64,000 nt of DNA, from positions 2,037,001 through 2,101,000 of the forward strand of contig NZ_CP029188.1 of assembly GCF_003097515.1 (NCBI RefSeq), in the 5' to 3' direction. How positions within the stretch are numbered: position 1 is the first letter of the stretch; each line of letters opens with the position of its first letter. Both the position numbers and the translations under genes were made by a program. The stretch is from Streptomyces tirandamycinicus. GTDB lineage: Bacteria > Actinomycetota > Actinomycetes > Streptomycetales > Streptomycetaceae. Positions 35,757-43,987 of the stretch are shown here, piece by piece. The notes under the pieces are model-generated. The model worked only from the letters and a program-made list of their open reading frames with translations. It was not told the origin of the DNA and did not search any database.

Positions 35757-37166
35757 TCAGACCGCCGCGCCCCTCCGGCTCCCGGAGCCGCCGATCCTGC
35801 GGCGCCTGGTGCGGTTCCCGAGCCGCCCCGGCGGGCCCTGCGGGGCGCCGCCGAGCCCGATCCAGACCCGGACCTCCGTACCGCCGAGCACCGAGTGCCC
35901 GATACGCACATCGCCGCCGGTCGATTCGGCGACCCGCCGCACGATGTCCAGGCCGAGCCCCGTCGACCCGGCCCTGGCACCGCTGTTGCCGCGGGTCAGG
36001 GCCGCCTCCGGGTCCGCTATGCCGGGACCGGCGTCGGAGACGAGCACGATCACCGCGTCCTCGCCGTTGTGCACATCCACCGAGAAGGCGGTGCCCTCCG
36101 GTGTGTGGCGGAAGACGTTGCCGAGCAGAGCGTCCAGGGCGGCGGCGAGTTCGGGCCTGGCCACGGGGATGCGCACCGGGCGGTCCACACCGGCGAGGCG
36201 CACCTTGCGCCCCTCGTCCTCGGCGAGCGCCGACCAGAACCCCATGCGCTCCCGTACGACTTCGGAGACGTCGCAGCCCGCGCCGGGGCCGGCGGCCTGG
36301 GTCTGGGGCTTGGCCTCGCGGGCCGTACGGATGATCGTGTCGACCTCGCGCTCCAGCTGCTCGACGGCGGCCCTGGTCTGGTCGGCCGCCGGCCCGGTGC
36401 CCAGTGAGGCGGCGTTGAGCCGGAGCACGGTGAGCGGGGTACGCAGCCGGTGCGACAGGTCGGCTGCCAGCTCCCGCTCGTTGGCGAGCAGCTGGACCAC
36501 CTGGTCGGCCATGGAGTTGAACGCGACCGCGGCGGAACGCAGTTCGGTGGGTCCCTCCTCGGGCACCCTGGCGCCCAGCCGCCCTTCGCCGAGGTCGTGC
36601 GCGGCGCCCGCGAGCCGCTGCGCGGGCCGCACCATCCGTACCCCGAGCCGGTCGGCGACGGCCAGGGAGCCGACGACCAGTGCCGCACCGACGCCCGCGA
36701 GCACCAGCCAGGCGGTGGTCACCCCGTTGCCGACCTCACCCTCCGGGACGTACACCTCGACGACCGCGATCCTCCCCGAGCCGAGCGCGGTGGGCTGGAG
36801 CAGCGCGGAACCGCCGGTGACGTCCGTGACGGAGGCGCGGCCGATCCGCTGGGTGGTGGCGAGGTCCCCGACGGCGGCCCGCCGGGTGCCGATCTCCAGC
36901 TTCCGGCCGCCGGTCTCGTCCGAGGCCGGTACGTGCACGGCCATCCGTCCGGCCGCCCCGGCCTGCGTGGAGGCCACGGCCCGCTCCAGTTGGTCCCGGT
37001 CCGTGGTGATGGACAGCGTCGGGCCGATCGCGGCGGCCTGCCGCTCGGCGTTGGCGAAGGCCCGGTCCCTGGCCATCTCCTGGATGACGAGTCCGAGCGG
37101 TACGGCGAAGGCCAGCACGACCATCGTGGTGACCGCCAGGGAGACTTTGACCAGGGCCCATCTCAT
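35757..37166 (-). CDS. Sensor histidine kinase
   Basis: 469 residues. TM1 at about residues 7-28, an extracytoplasmic sensor of roughly 125 residues, TM2 (VTTAWLVLAGVGAALVVGSL), HAMP, then kinase core: H box SHRLRTPLTVLRL with phospho-His239, N box DALLGNVFRHTPEG, G boxes DAGPGIADPEA and GSTGLGLDIVRR. It phosphorylates the response regulator encoded just upstream; their genes overlap by ATGA. The signal is unknown. The last 35 residues are basic and Pro/Gly-rich. Confidence 0.9.
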   Translation of the reverse strand: MRWALVKVSLAVTTMVVLAFAVPLGLVIQEMARDRAFANAERQAAAIGPTLSITTDRDQLERAVASTQAGAAGRMAVHVPASDETGGRKLEIGTRRAAVGDLATTQRIGRASVTDVTGGSALLQPTALGSGRIAVVEVYVPEGEVGNGVTTAWLVLAGVGAALVVGSLAVADRLGVRMVRPAQRLAGAAHDLGEGRLGARVPEEGPTELRSAAVAFNSMADQVVQLLANERELAADLSHRLRTPLTVLRLNAASLGTGPAADQTRAAVEQLEREVDTIIRTAREAKPQTQAAGPGAGCDVSEVVRERMGFWSALAEDEGRKVRLAGVDRPVRIPVARPELAAALDALLGNVFRHTPEGTAFSVDVHNGEDAVIVLVSDAGPGIADPEAALTRGNSGARAGSTGLGLDIVRRVAESTGGDVRIGHSVLGGTEVRVWIGLGGAPQGPPGRLGNRTRRRRIGGSGSRRGAAV

Positions 37167-37852
37167 GCCGGCGGCTCCAGTTTCACCCCGACGCCGCGAA
37201 GGGTGTGCAGATAGCGGGGGCGCGCCGCGGTCTCCCCCAGTTTCCGTCGCAGCCAGGACAGATGCACGTCGATGGTCTGGTCGTCCCCGTAGGACTGCTG
37301 CCACACCTCGGCGAGCAGTTCCCTGCGGGGCACGACGACGCCCGGACGCCCGGCGAGGAAGGCGAGCAGGTCGAACTCGCGCCGGGTCAGGTCGAGCCGG
37401 TTGCCGTCCAGTTCCGCCTGACGGCGCAGAGGGTCGACGGACAGACCGCCGACCCGGATGACCCTGCCGGGCGGGGCCTCGCCGGCGGCGGCGCGTGACC
37501 GGCGCAGCACGGCCGACATCCGCGCCGACAGGTGTTCCACCGAGAACGGCTTGGTGAGGTAGTCGTCCGCGCCGTCGTTGAGCAGCCGCACGATCTCCGT
37601 CTCCTCGTCCCGCGCGGTCGCGATGATCACCGGTACGTCGGTGATGCCGCGGAGCATCTTCAGCGCCTCGGCACCATCGAGATCGGGCAGTCCGAGGTCG
37701 AGAATGACCACGTCGAACCGGAAATGGGCGACTTCGCGCAGCGCCTCCAGGGCTGTCCCGACGCTCCTGACGGTGTGGGAGGCCTCGGTCAAGTGCCTGA
37801 TGAGGGCGGAGCGCACGAACTGGTCGTCCTCGACCACGAGCACACTTGCCAT
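37163..37852 (-). CDS. OmpR-family response regulator
   Basis: 229 residues. Receiver domain with acidic pair near residue 10 (VVEDD), phospho-acceptor Asp52 in VILDLGLPDLDG and Lys in YLTKPFS. A winged-helix DNA-binding domain follows (LTRREFDLLAFLAGRPGVVV; VDVHLSWLRRKLGE-like end). I start at the ATG at 37852 (MASVLVVEDD), because the 74 codons upstream in frame look like leader. First gene of a two-gene operon with the kinase. It is divergent from a small membrane-anchored protein. Confidence 0.92.
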   Translation of the reverse strand: MASVLVVEDDQFVRSALIRHLTEASHTVRSVGTALEALREVAHFRFDVVILDLGLPDLDGAEALKMLRGITDVPVIIATARDEETEIVRLLNDGADDYLTKPFSVEHLSARMSAVLRRSRAAAGEAPPGRVIRVGGLSVDPLRRQAELDGNRLDLTRREFDLLAFLAGRPGVVVPRRELLAEVWQQSYGDDQTIDVHLSWLRRKLGETAARPRYLHTLRGVGVKLEPPA

Positions 37853-37919
37853 GGGCGGCACCGTACGCCATCCGGGGTGACCCGGTCCGCCGGGACAGGG
37901 ACCGGGGGCGTGGTGCACT

Positions 37920-38486
37920 ATGGCCCGGATGCTAAGAGCACTGGTACACGCCGCGGCGTGGTCGCTCGCCACGGGCGCGGCGGTCGCGCTCTCCTGGTGG
38001 GGTGTGCACACGGTGATGGTGGGCACGGCGTACGACCGACCGCGCGCGCTGCCCATCGCGGCCGACGCCCGCACTCCGCAGGCCTCCGCTCCTCAGTCGC
38101 CGGCCACGCGGGATCCCGGTGTCCCGGAGCCGGAGCCGGAGCCGGAGCCGTCGTCGGGTGGCGAGCCGGGGGACGGCGGCGGTTCCCCGGTGGGGACCCC
38201 ACCGGCCGGGAAGCCGGCGGCGACACCCGGCGGGAGCAAGCGCCCGTGGTCCCCGCCGCCTTCAGGCAATGTGAAGAGCTACACGGTCGAGGGCGGACGG
38301 GTCGCGTTCGACATCGGGCCCGGCTCCGCCGAGCTGGTGTCGGCGACCCCGTCGGGCAGCTGGACGATGCAGATCTGGAAGCAGCCGACCTACATCAGGG
38401 TGACGTTCTCGCAGAACGGCCGGGAGATCGACGTCTTCTGCACCTGGCACGACACGGCGCCGCGCGTCGAGATCGAGGAACGCTGA
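37920..38486 (+). CDS. Membrane-anchored or secreted hypothetical protein
   Basis: 188 residues. A signal-anchor (residues 6-34, VHAAAWSLATGAAVALSWWG) precedes a Pro/Glu/Gly linker with (PE)n repeats (residues 65-105) and a globular C-terminal domain of about 75 residues (YTVEGGRVAFDIGPGSAELV; YIRVTFSQNGREIDVFCTWH). It is divergent from the two-component operon with a 67-bp gap, so it may be a target or accessory sensor of that system. Function not known. Confidence 0.7.
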   Translation: MARMLRALVHAAAWSLATGAAVALSWWGVHTVMVGTAYDRPRALPIAADARTPQASAPQSPATRDPGVPEPEPEPEPSSGGEPGDGGGSPVGTPPAGKPAATPGGSKRPWSPPPSGNVKSYTVEGGRVAFDIGPGSAELVSATPSGSWTMQIWKQPTYIRVTFSQNGREIDVFCTWHDTAPRVEIEER

Positions 38487-38548
38487 GGAACGCTGACGCA
38501 CGCTGAGGAACGCTGACGCACGCTGAGGAACGCTGACGCACGCTGAGG
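38474..38548. repeat. 20-bp tandem repeat after the gene at 37920
   Basis: Three copies of GAGGAACGCTGACGCACGCT preceded by a half unit (GAGGAACGCT), beginning over the stop codon of the previous gene. The 10-bp halves are themselves similar. Confidence 0.85.
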
Positions 38549-38597
38549 CTCCGCGCGACGGACGCCGCGGGGCGGTGACCGGCGCGGGCGGCCGGCC

Positions 38598-39464
38598 TCA
38601 GCGGAAGACGGCGGGCGGCGGTACCGGCGAGGGCTTGGCCGCCGCGTCGGTCACGGCGGCCGCGCCGCCGGTGAAGTCGTTGAGGGCCTTGCCGTGTTCG
38701 ACCCGTCCGGCGTGCGGGTCGCCCGCCACCCGGCGGGTCAGTTCGGCCACGGGCAGCGGCTTGTCCGAGCCCACCAGCACGGCGTTCCCGAAGCGCCGGC
38801 CGCGCAGCACGGACGGGTCCGCGGCGAGGGCGAGTTCGGGGAATACGGTCGCCGCCGTGGCGATCTGCCCGCGCAGATGGGCGAGCGGCGGGCCGTCCGC
38901 GAGGTTGGCGGCGTAGGTCCCGCCGGGCTTCAGCACCCGGCGCACCTCGGCCAGGAACTCGGTGCTGGTGAGATGTGCGGGGGTGCGCGCCCCGCTGAAC
39001 ACGTCGGCGATGACGAGGTCGGCCCAGGCGTCGGGAACCTTGCCGAGCCCGGCCCGGGCATCGGCGGAGCGGACCCGTATCCGGGCACCCGGGTCGAGTG
39101 GCAGCCGGTCGCGGACGAGTTGGACGAGGCGTCCGTCCAGCTCGACGATCTGCTGGGTGGAGCGCGGACGGGTCGCCGCGAGGTACCGCGCGAGGGTGAA
39201 TGCGCCACCGCCGAGGTGGACCGCGCGCAGCGGCCGGCCGGCGGGGGCGGCGACGTCGACGACATGACCGAGGCGGCGCTGGTACTCGAAGGTCAGCAGG
39301 GCCGGGTCGTCCAGGTCGACGTGGGACTGCGGGGCGCCGTCGATCAGCAGGGTCCAGCCGCGGGGCCGGTCGCGGTCGGGTATCAGCTCGGCGAGCCCTC
39401 CGTCCACGGCCTCGACGACCCCTTCGGCCGCCCCGGACCGGCCGCGCTGTCTGTTTCTCGCCAC
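38598..39464 (-). CDS. Spermidine-synthase-like SAM-dependent transferase
   Basis: 288 residues from GTG 39464 (VARNRQRGRSG); a start at 39521 is also open. Rossmann fold typical of polyamine synthases: AVHLGGGAFTLARYLA (SAM/dcSAM glycine loop), IVELDGRLVQLVRDRLPL (acidic end of strand 2), DARAGL and LVIADVFSGARTP (the DxF/D region). Full spermidine synthases have Asp residues that bind the amine. Here the second one is replaced in part, so it may act on another amine or be non-catalytic, like many actinobacterial paralogs. It stands alone. Confidence 0.75.
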   Translation of the reverse strand: MARNRQRGRSGAAEGVVEAVDGGLAELIPDRDRPRGWTLLIDGAPQSHVDLDDPALLTFEYQRRLGHVVDVAAPAGRPLRAVHLGGGAFTLARYLAATRPRSTQQIVELDGRLVQLVRDRLPLDPGARIRVRSADARAGLGKVPDAWADLVIADVFSGARTPAHLTSTEFLAEVRRVLKPGGTYAANLADGPPLAHLRGQIATAATVFPELALAADPSVLRGRRFGNAVLVGSDKPLPVAELTRRVAGDPHAGRVEHGKALNDFTGGAAAVTDAAAKPSPVPPPAVFR

Positions 39465-39587
39465 CCCCTCATTATCGGCGGGAGTCGGGGCGGACGCGTA
39501 CGCGTGGTGAGGCGGCCACACGCGGGGCCGGGCGGGCGGGGGAGAGCCGCCGGCTCGTGATCAATACCGCTGGTGCCTGATGCGGCC

Positions 39588-40088
39588 CTAGATGCTGTCC
39601 GCGGCCTCGATCATGCGGGCCGCCTCGCCGAGGGCCTCGCGGAGCATCACCGGGTCGGTGAGCGGGGCCTGACCCGTGTCACCGGGCGGCAGCAGCCAGT
39701 CCGAGCCCGCCATCGAGGGCTCCGAGGCGGGCCCCACCGGTGATCCCGCGGAGGCGCCGGGGATCCGGATGCCGCGGCCAGACGTCTCCGTGCACGCGCT
39801 GCCCGGCATGTCCCAGCCCGCGGCCGTACCGGGTGGCACCAGAAAGCCGAGAGTGTCGCAGCTGCCGTCGTGGAGCACGGGGCCCACGACGGGGGCGCCG
39901 CCGCGGCGCAGGATGTCGACCGCCTCCAGGCCCTGCCGGGCGGGCACCGTCACCAGGTCGCAGGGCCCCTCGGCTCCCCCGGCTCCCCCGGGTCCCCCCG
40001 GTCGCGGTGCGGCCGGGCCGGGCGCCACGCTGTACTCCTGGGTGGGCAGGTGCTGGGCACTCGTCCGTGAGCCGCCGCTGGTCTCCAC
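39588..40088 (-). CDS. Hypothetical protein
   Basis: 166 residues. Start is the GTG at 40088, with TTGGAGG five bases upstream (VETSGGSRTSAQHLPTQEYS). A Gly/Pro-rich N-terminal part is followed by GGAPVVGPVLHDGSCDTLGF, LVPPGTAAGWDMPGSACTET and a C-terminal helix MLREALGEAARMIEAADSI. The GSCDTLGFLVPPG stretch recalls the N-terminal domain of the Streptomyces primase/polymerase-like proteins. Two Cys are conserved-looking. I cannot assign a function. Confidence 0.55.
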   Translation of the reverse strand: METSGGSRTSAQHLPTQEYSVAPGPAAPRPGGPGGAGGAEGPCDLVTVPARQGLEAVDILRRGGAPVVGPVLHDGSCDTLGFLVPPGTAAGWDMPGSACTETSGRGIRIPGASAGSPVGPASEPSMAGSDWLLPPGDTGQAPLTDPVMLREALGEAARMIEAADSI

Positions 40089-40361
40089 GCCAACCTCCAA
40101 CAAGGGAACCCTCCTCGCCGAGCAGGGGCGCATACCGCGTCCCCGGATGGTTCAACGCACGTCGGCGTCAAGGGCTACGGCGGCACGCCGCCGCAAAGGG
40201 TGGCAGTTCATGGCAGATCGTGGGTGAGATATCCCGTTTGTAGCCAAACGCTGCGTGGCGGACCCGTCACAGCAGGTACGTTCTTCCTCCGCCGGAGCCA
40301 GGCATCCCGCATCCGACATGACCGGGAGGGCTCCGGCAGAGGCTCAGGAGAGGGCTCGGCC

Positions 40362-41804
40362 ATGGCGTCGTCACGGGCAGTTCCCAACCTCAAGTTCCGG
40401 CAGTTGCGGGGACAGCGCTCGCCCGGCGAGTTCGCCGCGCTCGTCCGGCGCTCGGCGCGGGAGATCGGCGAGCAGGTCGCCTGTGACGCCCGGTACGTCG
40501 GCCGGGTCGAGGCGGGTGAGATCCGCTGCCCCAACTACGCCTACGAACGGGTCTTCCGCCATATGTTCCCGAGCCTGACGCTGGCGGATCTGGGGTTCTC
40601 GGCCCGCGAGGCGGTACGGGGCCGCGCGGGCCGTGGGCGAACGCCACGGGCCCCGGAGCCGTACAACAGCACTGACAGCACTGGGAGCACTGGAAGCACC
40701 ATCGGCACCATCGACACCGACAACACCAAGAGCACCAACAGCACCAACAGCACCTACAGCGACGAGGAGAGCGACGTGCTGCGTCGCGCGTTCATGACCG
40801 GCGGCACCGTCACCGTGGCGGCCGCCTCCCTGGGGTTCGGACCCCTGCCCGGCACCGAGGCCCTGCGTTCCGACCTGCCCCGGCAGCGGGTCGGCGCGTC
40901 CGAGGCGAGTGCCGTCGAGGCCGCGGTGCGGCAGATCCGGCTGCTCGACGACCGGCACGGCGCGGACGGGCTGTACCGGCGGGCGGCGCAGCCGCTCCGC
41001 GCCGCCTACGCGCTGCTGGACGCCGGCGCCACCACCCGCGGCTCGACCACGGACCGGCTGGCCGCCGGCGCGGGCGAACTCGCCATCTCCGTCGGCTGGC
41101 TCGCCCATGACTCGGGCCGGCTGGAGGACGCGCGCTCCCACTACGCGGAGGCACTGGCGACCGCACGCCTCGCCGGCGACACGGCGCTGGAGGCGCACGC
41201 GTTCTGCAACACCTCCTTCCTCGCCCGGGACGCCGGCCGGCACCGGGAGGCGGTGCGCGCCGCCCAGGCGGGGCAGCGCGCGGCGGGACGGCTCGGTTCG
41301 GACCGGCTGCTGACCCTGCTCTCCCTGCGCGAGGCGGGTGGCTGGGCGGGTCTCGGCGACCGCGCCGGGTGCGAACGTGCTCTGGGCCGCGCCCATACGC
41401 TCTTCGGCCGCGGCCCCTCGGACACGGACCCGGAGTGGATGTCGTTCTTCGGCGAGCCGGAACTCCAGGCCCTGGAGGCCCAGTGCTGGTCCGCGCTCGG
41501 CGACTGGGCTCGCGCCGCCCGCCACGCACAGCGGGCGGCGGCCCTCCAGGACCCGCACTTCGCCCGCAACCTCGCCCTCTACCGCGCTCAGCTCGCGGCG
41601 GATCTCGCCCGCGCCGACGCCCCGGCCGAGGCCGCCGCGATCGGCGAGCAGGTGCTCGACGCCCTGGCGGACGACGTCGAGTCCACCCGCATCCGGGCGA
41701 TGCTCGCCGAAACGGCGCGGCTGCTCGGGCCGCGCCGGAGCACGGCCGGTGTGGCGGCGTTCCTGGACCGCCACACCGCGGCCGCGGCCCCGGTCCGGGT
41801 CTGA
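40362..41804 (+). CDS. NsdA-like regulator (HTH with TPR-like C-terminal region)
   Basis: 480 residues. N-terminal helix-turn-helix-like region (LRGQRSPGEFAALVRRSARE, VGRVEAGEIRCPNYAYERVF, residues 15-65), then a Ser/Thr/Asn repeat linker (about 103-135), a hydrophobic stretch MTGGTVTVAAASLGFGPLP, and helical TPR-like repeats (LAISVGWLAHDSGRLEDARS; AHAFCNTSFLARDAGRHREA). The layout is close to NsdA, a negative regulator of sporulation and antibiotics in S. coelicolor, so a developmental regulatory role is plausible. It is not the nsdA locus itself as far as I can tell. Start ATG 40362 with AGGAGAGG upstream. Confidence 0.7.
   Translation: MASSRAVPNLKFRQLRGQRSPGEFAALVRRSAREIGEQVACDARYVGRVEAGEIRCPNYAYERVFRHMFPSLTLADLGFSAREAVRGRAGRGRTPRAPEPYNSTDSTGSTGSTIGTIDTDNTKSTNSTNSTYSDEESDVLRRAFMTGGTVTVAAASLGFGPLPGTEALRSDLPRQRVGASEASAVEAAVRQIRLLDDRHGADGLYRRAAQPLRAAYALLDAGATTRGSTTDRLAAGAGELAISVGWLAHDSGRLEDARSHYAEALATARLAGDTALEAHAFCNTSFLARDAGRHREAVRAAQAGQRAAGRLGSDRLLTLLSLREAGGWAGLGDRAGCERALGRAHTLFGRGPSDTDPEWMSFFGEPELQALEAQCWSALGDWARAARHAQRAAALQDPHFARNLALYRAQLAADLARADAPAEAAAIGEQVLDALADDVESTRIRAMLAETARLLGPRRSTAGVAAFLDRHTAAAAPVRV
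40664..40768. repeat. AGCAC/CAACAC microsatellite-like tract
   Basis: Imperfect repeats of (A)GCAC(T/C) and CAACAGCAC encode NSTDSTGSTGSTIGTIDTDN and following residues in the NsdA-like regulator. Confidence 0.8.
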
Positions 41805-41811
41805 GGGCCGG

Positions 41812-42432
41812 TCAGGTGCCGAGGTGGCCCGTGTCGTTCCAGCGCTCGACCGCCGGGGCGCCGTAGGCCCAGCCGAGTACCGAGAGGCTGGCCGGGCTCA
41901 GCTTGATGCGGGCGGCGAACGAGACGTCCTCGCCGATCCAGCGGGCGCACAGGACGCGCAGGATGTGGCCGTGCGCGAAGGCCAGCACGTCGCGGTCGGC
42001 CGAGCGCACGTACTCGACGATCCCGTCGGCGCGCTCGGAGAGCTCCGCCAGGGTCTCCCCGCGTGAGGGTGCGCCCGGCACCCCGACGGGCACGCCGTCC
42101 CGCCAGATGAACCAGTCGGGGTCCGTCTCCTGGATCTCCGCCTGCGTCCTGCCCTCGTACGCGCCGTAGTCCCACTCCATCAGCGCGTCCCAGTCCCGCG
42201 CGCGGTCGCCGAATCCGGCGAGGTCGCAGGTCTCGCGTGCGCGGGAGAGCGGGCTGGTCAGCACTTCGGCGTCCGGGAGGCCGTCCCAGGGATGCCTGTG
42301 CAGCCGCTCCCCGAGGAGCTTCGCCGAGCGGCGGCCCTCGTCGAGGAGCGGGATGTCCGTACGGCCGGTGTGCCGGCCGAGCAGGGACCATTCGGTCTGG
42401 CCGTGCCGGCCCAGGAATATGCGCGGTGCCAT
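41812..42432 (-). CDS. Histidine phosphatase (phosphoglycerate mutase-like)
   Basis: 206 residues. The phospho-accepting RHG motif is [10 protein letters not shown] at residue 9, with the second Arg in [13 protein letters not shown] and the second catalytic His in [23 protein letters not shown] is typical of the branch. It hydrolyses a phospho-sugar or similar small phosphate ester in the cytoplasm; substrate unknown. It is convergent with the NsdA-like gene (7-bp gap). Confidence 0.88.
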   Translation of the reverse strand: MAPRIFLGRHGQTEWSLLGRHTGRTDIPLLDEGRRSAKLLGERLHRHPWDGLPDAEVLTSPLSRARETCDLAGFGDRARDWDALMEWDYGAYEGRTQAEIQETDPDWFIWRDGVPVGVPGAPSRGETLAELSERADGIVEYVRSADRDVLAFAHGHILRVLCARWIGEDVSFAARIKLSPASLSVLGWAYGAPAVERWNDTGHLGT

Positions 42433-42835
42433 GAGTCCATCATCACCGGCGGCCGCGGTGTGCGCCCGGCGGTGATCCGGGACGGCCCGAGGAGCCCGTT
42501 TCCGCGCGCCGTACCCGGTACGCCGTCCCGCGCGGACGACCCGGGGGGCGCATACGGGCCCGGGCGCCGGAGGGACAGCCGCGCGGTCGCGGGAGCATGT
42601 GCGCCGCCGGGCGCCGTGTGCGCCGGGGTACGCCCCCGCTCACGGGAACAGACACGCGCCGGCCGGGCACCGCGCCCCCTCCCCCGAGCCCGGCGACCGC
42701 ACCCGAGCCCGGTACCGGCGCCCGCACCCCTCCCCGAGCCCGGCGCCGCAACCCCCAGGCCGGCGACCCGATGTCGGCGACCCGATGTCGGCGACCGCAC
42801 TCCCGATGTCGGTGGCGGATGCGAGACTTCCGCGG
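42433..42835. other. Repeat-rich spacer before the nuclease-helicase operon
   Basis: About 400 bp without a convincing gene. It includes Pro/Arg-coding low-complexity DNA and two exact 14-bp copies of CGGCGACCCGATGT (42761-42788) plus a third degenerate one, just in front of the operon. These could carry regulatory sites. In-frame ATGs at 42770 and 42806 lie inside the repeats, so I prefer the GTG at 42836 as the gene start. Confidence 0.55.
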
Positions 42836-43987
42836 GTGAGCACATCCCTCGACAGCGGACCTCTCCCGCAGGCGCCGGCGACCGCACTCCGGCAGCGTCT
42901 GGCCGAGCTGCGCGGGCCGTCCACCGCGCCGCATCCGCTCGACGCCCGGGCGCTGGCGGCCCTCGCCGCGAACCCCGGGTGCAGGCGGCGTGCGCTGCTG
43001 GACGGCGCGGGAGTGGACAAGGCGGCGCTCGCCCGGGCGCTGGGTTCGCCCGCCGTCTTCGGCCAGTCCCAGTTCGCCTTCATGCGGGGCAACGCCTTCG
43101 AGGCGAGAGTCAAGGCCGAGGGCGGTGCCGCGCTGCTGGGACTGCTCGGGGTGGCCGAACCGCAGGCGGCGCTCGTCCCCGATCTGGCGGCGGCCGGCCC
43201 GGAGGGGCGCGCCGCGCGCACCGCGCTGGCCCTGCGCGAGGCCACCGGAGCCGGGGCCTGGACGCTGCTGGACCATCCGATGCTGGCGCTGGAGGTCGCG
43301 GGCTCACCGGCGTACCTGGAGCCGGACGCGGTCGTCGTGCACCCCGACGGCCGGTGGACGGTCGTCGAGATCAAGTCGTTCCCGATGGTCGACGGCTCGG
43401 CCGACCCGTCGAAGGTCGGTGCGGCGGCCCGCCAGGCCGCGGTGTACGTACTCGCCCTGGAGCGGGTCGCGGCGGTGACGAAGGGCGCGTCCGTGGACCA
43501 CTCCGTCCTGCTGGTCTGCCCGAAGGACTTCTCCAACCTGCCGACCGCGTCGGCCGTCGACGTGCGCAAGCAGCTCTCCGTCACCCGGCGGCAGCTGGCC
43601 CGGCTGACCCGGGTCGAGGACATCGCCTCGGCGCTGCCGGACGGGGTCAGCTTCGACATGGAGTCCCGCTCGTCCGGCGAACTGGCCTCGGCCGTCGAGT
43701 CGGTGCCCTCCACCTACGCCCCGGAGTGCCTGTCCGCCTGTGAGCTCGCCTTCCACTGCCGCGAGCGAGCCCGTTCGGCCGGCGCGGTCGAGGCTTTGGG
43801 CCGGGCGGTGCGGGGCGAGCTGGGCGGTCTGAGCGCGGTCGCCGAGGTCCTCTCGGCGGCCCGCGGCGGATCGGGCGATCCGGCCGACCCCGCGGTGGCC
43901 GCGTTGCGCCGTGCGGCGCGCCTCCGCGCGGAGGCGCTGGGCGCGGAGGCGCCGGACGCCGCCGTGAGGGGGCCGGGATGTCGCTGA
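42836..43987 (+). CDS. Fe-S RecB-type nuclease (Cas4/AddB/Dna2-like PD-(D/E)XK)
   Basis: 383 residues from GTG 42836. The nuclease core is visible: RGNAFEARVKAE (residues 84-95), Asp164 in YLEPDAVVV, Glu178-x-Lys180 in VVEIKSF, and the RecB QxxxY motif at Q200-Y204 (RQAAVYVLAL). One Cys near the N terminus (Cys49) and three near the C terminus in a C298-x3-C302-x5-C308 array match the four-Cys [4Fe-4S] arrangement of AddB, Dna2 and Cas4. Such enzymes cut single-stranded DNA ends. The gene overlaps the next by 10 bp and leads a three-gene operon with an SF1 helicase. Not near any CRISPR or recBCD/addAB gene. Confidence 0.8.
   Translation: MSTSLDSGPLPQAPATALRQRLAELRGPSTAPHPLDARALAALAANPGCRRRALLDGAGVDKAALARALGSPAVFGQSQFAFMRGNAFEARVKAEGGAALLGLLGVAEPQAALVPDLAAAGPEGRAARTALALREATGAGAWTLLDHPMLALEVAGSPAYLEPDAVVVHPDGRWTVVEIKSFPMVDGSADPSKVGAAARQAAVYVLALERVAAVTKGASVDHSVLLVCPKDFSNLPTASAVDVRKQLSVTRRQLARLTRVEDIASALPDGVSFDMESRSSGELASAVESVPSTYAPECLSACELAFHCRERARSAGAVEALGRAVRGELGGLSAVAEVLSAARGGSGDPADPAVAALRRAARLRAEALGAEAPDAAVRGPGCR

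Noticed and set aside
42836..43987. Reading the Fe-S nuclease as a CRISPR Cas4
   Set aside because: No repeats, cas1 or cas2 genes are present anywhere in the window; the partner is a helicase, so an AddB/Dna2-like role is better.
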